Positions 15,142-21,176 of a DNA stretch of 21,176 nucleotides are shown in pieces. The stretch's first letter is position 1. Every line of letters starts with the position of its first letter. This DNA is from a virus. The position numbers and the translations under genes are program-made. The stretch spans positions 1 through 21,176 of the IMG/VR virus record IMGVR_UViG_3300009093_000138, one strand, 5' to 3'. The notes beneath the pieces are model-generated. The model did no database searches. It was not told where the DNA came from and saw nothing but the letters and a program-made list of their open reading frames with translations.

Positions 15142-16137
15142 TCACTTGGTGGGCCGGTGGAATCGGCCGGTTGGCTTGTGACGAGGGTGCTTGTCCGTCG
15201 CGAACTTCTTCCGCGGCGGCGTTGCCGTCGTCTTCGTCGCGTTCTCGTCCCACGGCGGGGACATGCCGAAGAGCGCGAACTCCTTGGCGAGGTGGGTGCG
15301 TACGGACTCGAAGTCGGCCTCGGGCACCACGGCGTTGCCCGCCACGACCTGGCGGCCAGCCTCGATGAGCGCAGGCCTGGACACCACGAGCTCGCCGGCG
15401 ATGGCGTCGTGGTGGAGGAGCCGGTAGTCGCCGAGGTTCTCCGGCGAGCGCGGGTCGTACCAGGCAAACGCCTTGCGATATAGCTCGAGGTCGAGCGTGC
15501 CGGGTTGCCCCGAGCCGTCGCGCGAGGCCCACGAGCGCACGCGCCGGAGGTTCTCCGCCGCGTCGTAGACGAGGAACGGGTCGTACGTCGGCGTGGCCTC
15601 GAAGCTCACCGTGCCGCTCGGGGCGTTCGGGGCATCGGTCTGCGCGCCCTGCTGGTCATCGGCGAGGAGCAGTCCGCCGGCGAGCGGCACGAGCGGCTGC
15701 GCGTTGCACGTCGCCGGCGTCGAGGTCAGTGCGACGTTCAGGATCTCGGTGACGACGCCCTCTTCGTGCATGAAGAGCGGGCTGACGTACCGGACTTCCT
15801 TCGCGAGGATGCGCTGGCGCGCGAGGTCCGTGTACCGGACGTCGACGGCATGCAGCTCGTCGTTCGCCACCGCGAGCCGGAACCACCCCGCGGCCATCTT
15901 CTGATGCCCGGGGATGAACGGGTTGAGGATGTCGTGCTCGTAGTCGAACGAGTAGTCGTTTCCCCAGTCGGCCGCCGACGCCATGACGCGCTTGACGCTC
16001 TCGCCGTCGAAGGTGAAGTCGCCCTTCTTCGTGCGGTTCGTTCCCGCGCGAAAGAGTCGGATGTCGGTCGGCAGCTGGTCGCCGATGAGCCCGGACAGCA
16101 GGTCGATGGCCAGCGCCGCGCGTTCGGGTTTCGCCAT
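15142..16137 (-). CDS. Mu I-like prohead protease with extra C-terminal domain
   Basis: Capsid maturation protease of the Mu gpI type. 331 residues, ATG start with a weak GAGG eight bases upstream. The protease part (about 1-150) has FTFDGESVKRVMAS, the DYEH box at 65-68, GHQKMAAGW (77-85), KEVRYVSPLF (113-122) and LNVALTSTPA (133-142), all typical. Instead of the usual low-complexity scaffold tail, residues about 186-297 form a second domain: DAAENLRRVRSWAS, YRKAFAWYDP, LHHDAIAGELVVSR and MSPPW. I recognise this second domain as a conserved module seen in other phage head proteins, function unknown. A basic tail (KKFATDKHPRHKPTGR) closes the protein. The scaffold function is probably in the following gene. 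Confidence 0.88.
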   Translation of the reverse strand: MAKPERAALAIDLLSGLIGDQLPTDIRLFRAGTNRTKKGDFTFDGESVKRVMASAADWGNDYSFDYEHDILNPFIPGHQKMAAGWFRLAVANDELHAVDVRYTDLARQRILAKEVRYVSPLFMHEEGVVTEILNVALTSTPATCNAQPLVPLAGGLLLADDQQGAQTDAPNAPSGTVSFEATPTYDPFLVYDAAENLRRVRSWASRDGSGQPGTLDLELYRKAFAWYDPRSPENLGDYRLLHHDAIAGELVVSRPALIEAGRQVVAGNAVVPEADFESVRTHLAKEFALFGMSPPWDENATKTTATPPRKKFATDKHPRHKPTGRFHRPTK

Positions 16138-16242
16138 CGATGCGGCCTCAATCTTTAGTGAGCCGTTGGCACACCCAAACGTGTACGGACGCGCCTGGAG
16201 GCGTATGCGCTGGTACCGATTCGCGTCGCGGCCGCGCTCAGT

Positions 16243-16479
16243 TCACTTGAAGATCAGCGCGCGCACCGCGCAGTCCTTCGCCTCGAGGAGCTTGCGCAGG
16301 CAGACCGTGCGCTCGGGGTTCGAGGGCACCGTCGCGCAGATGGCCTGCGCGAGCTCGCAGAACGGTTTGCTCACCGCCTGTAGCTTCTAGGGCAGGTGCT
16401 CGAAGGCGAAGAACTGAAGCATTCGATCCGGCGGCGCGGCCGGGCGGTCTTCGGGCTTGATGGGAGTCGGGTCGGTCAT
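16243..16479 (-). CDS. Acb2-like small helical protein with in-frame amber codon at position 31
   Basis: 79 codons including the terminal TGA. ATG at 16479 overlaps the MuF TGA (ATGA). The frame reads MLQFFAFEHLP, then TAG (16389-16387), then KLQAVSKPFCELAQAI and VPSNPERTVCLRKLLEAKDC, ending AVRALIFK. Both halves belong to one conserved phage protein pattern (HLPxxLQxxSxPFxxLA...LPxxxE[KR]TVALRKLLEAKD), so the TAG interrupts a real gene. The C-terminal pattern P-x3-E-[KR]-[ST]-x2-L-x-K-L-x-E-A, seven residues after LA, is the core spacing of the Acb2 family (T4 Vs.4 and relatives), which sequester CBASS cyclic nucleotides. That assignment is by eye. The TAG could be GAG mutated, a sequencing error, suppressed or read through. 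Restart at the GTG at 16374 would give 43 residues with only the C-terminal core. About 105 bases without a gene follow before the protease. Confidence 0.7.
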
Positions 16480-17174
16480 GTCTGTTCCTCCGCGTGCTTC
16501 ACGCGCTCGTATTGCGACCACAAGTCCGGCGGGTAGTCGCCGCGGTCGGGCTGCCAGTCACGTACGCCCGGCGGCGCGCCGAAGCCGTCGGCCGGCTGCA
16601 CGCTCGTGGGGTTCGGCGTCACGCCCATCGAATGCGCTTGCTCCTCGGTGAGCGAGATGGTGGAGCACCTGCACGCGAAGTGCATCGGCGGCACGTGCGT
16701 GTGCCACCACGGATGCGAGAGCGGCAGGATGGTGCCGTCGGCCGCGCCGCAGATGGGACACGTGCGCTCGTCCTGCGTGGCGTCGAAGAGCGCGTACGGC
16801 CGGTCGTCGGCGACGTCCTGCTGCTCGAGCCAGCGGCCGGCGTTGTACGCGCTCTGCAGGTTCGTGCGGAAGATGGTCTCGAGGCGCCACGCGGGGTCGG
16901 CGACGGTGCCGTCCCACGCGTCCTCGAGCTGGTCGGCGATGCGCGCCTTGAAGTCTTCGAGCGTCTCGCCGCGCTGCATGGCGTGCTTGAGCGACTCGAG
17001 AACGTCGGCCACGAGGTCGAGGTCGGCCACGCCCGACACCGTAAAAGCCTTCTCGCGAGCCGCGGCGTCGAGCTCGTCCCACTCGGCGCTCGCGATCGGC
17101 AGCTTGCCGCGGAACCACGCGATCGACCGCTCGGGCTTCGCGGGGTCGAACTCGGGGATCTCGAGCTGTTCCAC
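16476..17174 (-). CDS. MuF-type head morphogenesis protein (SPP1 gp7 family)
   Basis: Minor head protein of the Mu gpF family (PF04233), bound to the portal and needed for proper head assembly; in some phages it is ejected with DNA. 232 residues, GTG start at 17174 seven bases after the preceding stop. The MuF core runs from about residue 85 to 175: RTNLQSAYNAGRW, then D-x-R-x-C139-P-I-C142, then H160-VPP-M-H165-FAC168-RC170. The paired cysteines and histidines look like a complete metal-binding set. No C-terminal toxin domain is present: only about 60 residues follow the motif. The stop overlaps the next ATG (ATGA). Confidence 0.92.
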   Translation of the reverse strand: MEQLEIPEFDPAKPERSIAWFRGKLPIASAEWDELDAAAREKAFTVSGVADLDLVADVLESLKHAMQRGETLEDFKARIADQLEDAWDGTVADPAWRLETIFRTNLQSAYNAGRWLEQQDVADDRPYALFDATQDERTCPICGAADGTILPLSHPWWHTHVPPMHFACRCSTISLTEEQAHSMGVTPNPTSVQPADGFGAPPGVRDWQPDRGDYPPDLWSQYERVKHAEEQT

Positions 17175-17181
17175 GCTCAGA

Positions 17182-17481
17182 TCACCAGAAGACGGAGATC
17201 CACTGCGCGGCCGTGGTCAGGCCGCCGCCGGTCACCAGGATCTTCACGGCCTGGTAGGGAATCGGCTCGCCGATCTGCGCGGCCTTGAACGGCACGATGA
17301 CGCCGTTCGACAGCTGGAGGACGATGTCGCCGGCGATGCCCACGCGCAGGCCTCGGCACGGCGCGCCCCCCTCGGCCACGAGGTCGACGTCCTGCGCGAG
17401 CGGCACGCCCTGCGCGTACGTGACGCCGTAGGGCGACGAGTGCAGCGCGTCGGGGTTGTTCAGGCCAGCGGGAGCGGTCAT
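17182..17481 (-). CDS. Small beta-rich protein resembling phage spike-base/decoration proteins
   Basis: 99 residues, ATG overlapping the portal stop by four bases. The sequence has the pattern of the short 'spike base' proteins of the RCAP_rcc01079 type: a DVDL element, then CRGLRVGIAGDIVLQLSNG, a turn, IPYQAVKILVTGG and a terminal short strand ISVFW. This is a compact beta domain in which an aromatic or basic ligand site is usually contributed by the trimer. I match it by eye only. Its place between portal and MuF would fit a capsid surface or vertex decoration protein. It could equally be a small head protein of unrelated fold. No signal peptide or membrane segment. Confidence 0.6.
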   Translation of the reverse strand: MTAPAGLNNPDALHSSPYGVTYAQGVPLAQDVDLVAEGGAPCRGLRVGIAGDIVLQLSNGVIVPFKAAQIGEPIPYQAVKILVTGGGLTTAAQWISVFW

Positions 17482-19289
17482 GACGGGTTCTCCTGTCGCA
17501 CGGTTGCGCGCCCGGCGAGGGTCGCGAGCATGAGCGTGGTGTGCACCAGCTCGGCCATCGTCTTGGGGTTCATGCGCGCGTGAGCGCGGAGGAGGCGCGC
17601 GCGCATGTCCTCGGGCGAGGTCGCGAGCTGCACGGCGGCAAGCACGGCGTCGAGGTCATCGCGCTGCGTCTTCGCCGCGGCCGACTGCCCCTTGGCGACG
17701 AGCTCGTCGACGTAGCGCTGGCCCTCGTCGGCGAGGGCTCCGAGCGCGCCGAGCGCGGCGCGCACCCGGGGCTTGGGCGGCGTCGGTTCCTTCCCCGCAT
17801 CATCCTCGCCGTCCTTCGGTGGCGACTCTCCACCCTTGCCCGCGCCGGGTTTCGGCGGCGGCGGCCGACCAGGTGCCGAGCCAGGGGGCAGCATCCCGGG
17901 TGGCATCGGCGGCGGCTCGGGCTTCTCCGGCAGCTCCTCGGGGTCGCACCCCTCGGGCAAGATGCCCGCTTCCTGCAAGATCATCCGCGACTCGACCTCG
18001 CTGATGATGCCGGCCTGAACGAGCGGAGGCAGTCCCACGCCGTACTGCGCGCACGTGTCGGCCTTGAGCTTCTGATCTTCCGGCGGCTTGACGCTCCACA
18101 AGAACTCGGGGAGCTCGTCGTCGGTGAATCCCGCGATGTTGATGATGCAGTACTCGCGGATGACCTGACGGACGACGTCGCGCGCGAACGGGTGGATGGT
18201 GCCGCCGATGACATCGAGGCGGACGTTGTTGTGCGCCTGCGCGGCCGCGTTGCTGCCCTTGCTCCCGATCTCGGTCGTGAGGTTCTGCCCGAGGAGGACG
18301 ATGGCAATCGAGGTGCTGACGGCCTCGATGAAGCGCTGGAACGACTCCCACGAGGTGTCCTTCGGCTCGACGAACGACAGGACGACGCTCTCGCCCTTGC
18401 TGTTCTTCGGCATGCGGAGCGTCGACTCCGCACCCAGGCGCCTGACCTTGTCGTAGAAGGACTTCTTCTTCCCGGCGTCGAGGTTCGGCGGCTCCGTGAT
18501 CGTGAGGATCGGGACGCCGTGCTTCTCGCAAAAGCGCAGCCAGTCCTGGTAGGAGAACTGGCGGAAGATGAAGAGCAGGCCGAGCGCGCGGATGCTGCCG
18601 CCGAGCCACGAGCGCTCGCCGTTCGGGAAGTGGCAAAACCACGCCGTCGGGTCCTCTTGGACGCGAACGGGACCCGTCGTCGTCGACGCGTACAGCCCCT
18701 GCTGGTAGACCCACCACGCGTGCTGGAGCTCCCACGGCTCGAGCACGGGAAGCCACTCGCCGTTGACGAGCGTCCAACGCTTCTGGGCGAGTGAGAAGCC
18801 CATGAGCGCGGTCTGTTCGAGGATGCGCGAGAACACCTCGTCGGGGCAGATCGTCTTCCACGCTTCGCGCACGCGGTCGGCGACCATCTGCGCGCGCTTC
18901 GAGTCGCGCGCGGTCGACGACGCCTTGACCTCGAAGGGCAGGCCCTTGATCGAGTTGAGGAGCGCCTGCAGGCACCCTGCGATGCGGTCGTCGCGCCGGA
19001 GCGCCGTGGCGAGCTTCGCGCTCGCCGTGAACATGCCCTCCTCGTGCTCGTCGAGCGCGGTGCGGACGCGCGGGATGGTCCACGAGCTCGTCTGCTCGAC
19101 GGGCAGCGTGCGGTAGATGACGAGCGTGGGCGGGCTCGCCGTCTTGCCCTTCTTCTGGATGCGGCCGACGATGGCGCCGGGGCTCGGCGCGAGGTCGCGC
19201 TCGGGCGTGGCCTTGCCGGGCTTGGGCGGCGGCGTGGCGAGCGACGCGCGGCGCGCGCGCGAATGCGTCTTCGCCAGCTTCTTCTTCAT
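17478..19289 (-). CDS. Mu gp29-like (DUF935) portal protein
   Basis: Portal protein, the dodecameric ring at the capsid vertex through which DNA passes and on which the head assembles. It has 603 residues from the ATG that overlaps the upstream TGA. A lysine- and proline-rich N-terminal tail (about 1-60) precedes the DUF935 core. Typical segments are RRDDRIAGCLQALLNSIKGL, GFSLAQKRW, FCEKHGVPILTITEPPN and LLGQNLTTE. A Pro/Gly-rich linker (roughly residues 470-525) leads to a C-terminal helical part ending in MAELVHTTLMLATLAGRA, as in other members of the family. The stop overlaps the next start (ATGA). The length is slightly above the usual 500-550, explained by the N-terminal tail and the linker. 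The position after terminase matches Mu. Confidence 0.93.
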   Translation of the reverse strand: MKKKLAKTHSRARRASLATPPPKPGKATPERDLAPSPGAIVGRIQKKGKTASPPTLVIYRTLPVEQTSSWTIPRVRTALDEHEEGMFTASAKLATALRRDDRIAGCLQALLNSIKGLPFEVKASSTARDSKRAQMVADRVREAWKTICPDEVFSRILEQTALMGFSLAQKRWTLVNGEWLPVLEPWELQHAWWVYQQGLYASTTTGPVRVQEDPTAWFCHFPNGERSWLGGSIRALGLLFIFRQFSYQDWLRFCEKHGVPILTITEPPNLDAGKKKSFYDKVRRLGAESTLRMPKNSKGESVVLSFVEPKDTSWESFQRFIEAVSTSIAIVLLGQNLTTEIGSKGSNAAAQAHNNVRLDVIGGTIHPFARDVVRQVIREYCIINIAGFTDDELPEFLWSVKPPEDQKLKADTCAQYGVGLPPLVQAGIISEVESRMILQEAGILPEGCDPEELPEKPEPPPMPPGMLPPGSAPGRPPPPKPGAGKGGESPPKDGEDDAGKEPTPPKPRVRAALGALGALADEGQRYVDELVAKGQSAAAKTQRDDLDAVLAAVQLATSPEDMRARLLRAHARMNPKTMAELVHTTLMLATLAGRATVRQENPS

Positions 19290-19405
19290 CTGCGCGGACT
19301 CAACTTTCGCCAGTTGACGATGGCGACCTCGAGAAACGTGAGCACGCAGACGAGGTAGACGAGCGTCCACCACGGGTGCTCGCTCACGTAGTCGAACAAC
19401 GTCAC
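19286..19405 (-). CDS. 39-residue single-pass membrane peptide (hypothetical)
   Basis: A very short reading frame: GTG start at 19405-19403 overlapping the upstream TGA (GTGA), and TGA stop at 19288-19286 overlapping the portal ATG (ATGA). The peptide begins MTLFDYVSEHPWW, continues with one hydrophobic helix of about 19 residues (WTLVYLVCVLTFLEVAIV region, residues 12-30) and ends in the basic tail NWRKLSPRR. The perfect four-base overlaps at both ends are the best evidence that it is real. It also means the portal starts at 19289 and not at the in-frame codon at 19373. Function unknown. It could be a membrane anchor, a small holin-like or superinfection protein, or simply a coupling peptide. 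Confidence 0.7.
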   Translation of the reverse strand: MTLFDYVSEHPWWTLVYLVCVLTFLEVAIVNWRKLSPRR

Positions 19406-19617
19406 GCTGCGCGGCTCCTCATCGACTCGAGGCATCCCTCGAGCACCTTGCGCTCGACGTCGACGCCGAACTTTTTCGCCGCCGCGTCGTCATGCATCGA
19501 CAGCTCGAGCTGCTTGCCGTTGCGTGTGTACGACGCGCGCACGATGCCGTCGGCGCGTTCGATCTTGAAGCCCGGCGCGAGCTTCTTGCACGCGGCTAGT
19601 AGTTGCTGCTTCGTCAT
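19402..19617 (-). CDS. Hypothetical 71-residue protein
   Basis: Small soluble protein with a lysine-rich N-terminus (MTKQQLLAACKKLAPGFKIE) and a predicted alpha/beta pattern, with an exposed strand pair around RASYTRNGKQLELSM. I recognise no domain. It starts at an ATG whose A is the last base of the terminase TGA, and its own TGA is overlapped by the GTG of the next small gene, so it is translationally coupled on both sides. Codon use matches the neighbours. Its place between terminase and portal suggests a head or packaging accessory, but no function can be assigned. Confidence 0.75.
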   Translation of the reverse strand: MTKQQLLAACKKLAPGFKIERADGIVRASYTRNGKQLELSMHDDAAAKKFGVDVERKVLEGCLESMRSRAA

Positions 19618-21176
19618 CAACCACGTCCTTTCGGGAGCCAGTCGTCGAAGTCGTCGCCTTCGTCGGTCTCGACCTCGAGCGGCGCGAGGTGTGCGTGCGC
19701 GCCGCTGAGCGTGTCCACGCAGTCGTCGTGGTCGCCGTCGGGGAAGGCCTCGAGCTCGTGGAAGAACGCGCTGATGTCCCACGACGGGTCTCGCACGATG
19801 TACCAGCGCCCCTTTTCGACCTGCGGCGACGCCGCGCTCGCGCGCGTGATCTTGTCGCCCGTGGGCTTCAAAAAGTGCACCGGCCAGCCGTCGACGAGCT
19901 CGGCGAGTTGGTAAGCCTCGGCCTCGCCGGCGGCCGCCGGGTCCTGCTCGAAGACGATGTGCACGCCCTTGCCGTCGGCTTCGGCGGTCGCCCGGATGCG
20001 GCGCTGTACCTCGGGCGGTGCGCCGCGAAACCGCACCATGTCCGCGATGACGTACACGGCCTCGCCGCTGGCGAGCAGGAACTTGCCGACCTTCAACCCC
20101 ACAGTCCAATCGGGGTCCTGGCTCTTGCCGCCCTTCGACTTCGGCACGGCGGCGGCACGGTCCCAGTAGCGGATCCAGAGGACGCGTCGCGGGAGAGCGT
20201 CGCGGCTGATCCAACGGAACCACTCGCGCTTGAAGAGCAGGCCCGCAGCGACGCGGATAAGCCAGTTGCCCTTCAGCTGTTGCTCACGACGAACGACGTC
20301 TAGCTCGAGCAGGTTAGAGACGTAGCCAGGATCGCCGCGCAAGAGCGCGGGGTTGTCCTTCAGGAGCGCGGGGATGAACTGTCGCGAGCGGGCGCGGACC
20401 TCCTGGCGCTCAACATCGTCAGGATCCTCGTCGGCGTAAGCGTCACGCTGCGCCGCCTCCGCAGCGCTGACCACGACGTCCTGTTCGCCAACACGCAGCA
20501 CCCAGATGATGGCGTTCGGAGGCACCGGTGGCACGCGCTGTCCGTCGAAGCGCGGCTTGAGCCCCGGCCAGTTGCACTCGGGATTGAGCCATGGGCCCCA
20601 GCGTTCGAACACCCACTCGTGCCCGTCCCCGCCAGGGTTGCTCGTTGCGCGCACGAACCGCGGAAGGCTCGACTTCGGCGATCGCACCCGACCCTTGATG
20701 AACAGGTACTGAGACCGAAGGAAGTGAGTGAGCTCGTCGAAGCCCTCGTACTGGAATTGCCGCCCCTGGTAGTTCTCTGCGTCTTTCTCGAGCGCGCAGT
20801 GGGCGAACTGGAACTCGGCGCCCGACGAGAATTTCCACACGCATCCGTCGCCGTCCTGCACCTCTCGCGCGCCGGGGTCGGCGAGCTTGTACCAGACGCG
20901 CGCCTCGGCCTTGAGGTCGCGCAACTGCTTGGCCTCTCGGCGAAAGAGGATGGCGCGAAACTCTGGATCGTGGTGCCACTGGAGCGGCGCCACGACGAGC
21001 GAGGAGCTCTTGCCACCGCCGGCGGCGCCGCCGTACAGCACCTCTTGCGCGTTCGAGTGGACGAAGAGCTCTTGCGGGCCGGCGTGCGCCTCCCACCACT
21101 TGTGCCCCTCGCGGCACGTGCGCGGGTAGCGGAGTCGACCCTTGGAGTCGAGGAGCTCGTCGGCGCCGCACCCCTC
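19617..21176 (-). CDS. Phage terminase large subunit, 5' end outside window
   Basis: This is the ATP-driven DNA-packaging motor and headful nuclease. The frame stays open to the right edge, giving 519 visible residues, so the true start lies outside. The GTG at 21041 sits immediately before the Walker A motif and cannot be the real start. Visible motifs, counted from the edge, are Walker A YGGAAGGGKS (about 48-57), Walker B QYEGFDE (142-148) and the coupling motif RATSNPG (176-182). A C-terminal RNase-H-like nuclease follows with acidic residues in RYWDRA (D339), VIADM (D379), FEQDP (411-413) and DDCVD (485-488). All motor and nuclease motifs look intact. The stop overlaps the next ATG by one base (TGATG). 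This corresponds to Mu gp28 by position. A small terminase subunit is not in the window. Confidence 0.95.
   Translation of the reverse strand, partial: EGCGADELLDSKGRLRYPRTCREGHKWWEAHAGPQELFVHSNAQEVLYGGAAGGGKSSSLVVAPLQWHHDPEFRAILFRREAKQLRDLKAEARVWYKLADPGAREVQDGDGCVWKFSSGAEFQFAHCALEKDAENYQGRQFQYEGFDELTHFLRSQYLFIKGRVRSPKSSLPRFVRATSNPGGDGHEWVFERWGPWLNPECNWPGLKPRFDGQRVPPVPPNAIIWVLRVGEQDVVVSAAEAAQRDAYADEDPDDVERQEVRARSRQFIPALLKDNPALLRGDPGYVSNLLELDVVRREQQLKGNWLIRVAAGLLFKREWFRWISRDALPRRVLWIRYWDRAAAVPKSKGGKSQDPDWTVGLKVGKFLLASGEAVYVIADMVRFRGAPPEVQRRIRATAEADGKGVHIVFEQDPAAAGEAEAYQLAELVDGWPVHFLKPTGDKITRASAASPQVEKGRWYIVRDPSWDISAFFHELEAFPDGDHDDCVDTLSGAHAHLAPLEVETDEGDDFDDWLPKGRG

Noticed and set aside
16138-16242. 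Promoter or extra small gene in the 105-base gap before the protease
   Set aside because: No convincing -35/-10 pair or coding frame seen; only a weak GAGG ribosome-binding site next to the protease start.
16243-16479. Genome-wide recoding of TAG in this phage
   Set aside because: TAG is the natural stop of the tape measure and of the genes ending at 4600, 2278 and 10412, with the next start immediately after.
16476-17174. MuF protein as a carrier of a C-terminal toxin (MuF polymorphic toxin)
   Set aside because: Only about 60 residues follow the MuF motif, Pro/Asp-rich without a toxin motif, and no immunity gene follows.
17541-18794. A 417-codon plus-strand frame opposite the portal
   Set aside because: Shadow of the portal's third-position GC; Arg/Leu/Glu-rich without domain pattern.
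17800-19083. A long second minus-strand frame inside the portal gene
   Set aside because: Arg/His/Pro-rich out-of-frame shadow; the DUF935 frame explains the region.

Overview
The window is one uninterrupted late (structural) operon of a Mu-like contractile-tailed phage or prophage. All 28 recognised genes lie on the minus strand, so transcription runs from the right edge to the left edge. The order follows the Mu late region: large terminase, portal (gp29/DUF935), MuF head-morphogenesis protein, I-type protease, scaffold, decoration protein, T-type major capsid protein, head-tail connectors, sheath, tube, frameshifted tail-assembly chaperone, tape measure, baseplate hub, spike-type proteins, gp46-like, gp47/J-like and gp48/I-like proteins. 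No host gene, tRNA, insertion sequence, integrase, transposase or CRISPR array is visible. The host is not identified. The very high GC, the GC-rich third codon positions and some accessory domains suggest a high-GC proteobacterium or myxobacterium-type host, but that is a guess.

Head region (about 12430-21176): the terminase is cut by the right edge. After it come a 71-residue protein, a previously hidden 39-residue membrane peptide, the portal, a 99-residue small protein, MuF, a small helical protein interrupted by an in-frame amber codon, the protease, a scaffold-like protein, a two-part decoration protein and the major capsid protein. GC-rich hairpins lie on both sides of the capsid gene. 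Connector region (10024-12297): five small proteins, of which a DUF1320-like and a virion-morphogenesis (gpG-like) protein are recognisable. Tail and baseplate region (1-9943): sheath with an inserted beta domain, tube, chaperone with a -1 frameshift on a run of five A, 660-residue tape measure, hub proteins, two tandem paralogous OB-fold-type proteins, an unusual alanine-rich coiled-coil protein, gp46-like, J and I. The I-type gene runs off the left edge.

Genes are packed with translational-coupling overlaps (ATGA, GTGA, TTGA, TGATG), and several starts are GTG or TTG. No gene-free stretch exceeds about 135 bases. The observation most worth following is the gene at 16243-16479. Its C-terminal half carries the spacing and key residues of the Acb2 (anti-CBASS cyclic-nucleotide sponge) family, and it has a TAG codon at position 31 in an otherwise intact frame. 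TAG is used as a normal stop by four other genes here, so genome-wide recoding is unlikely.
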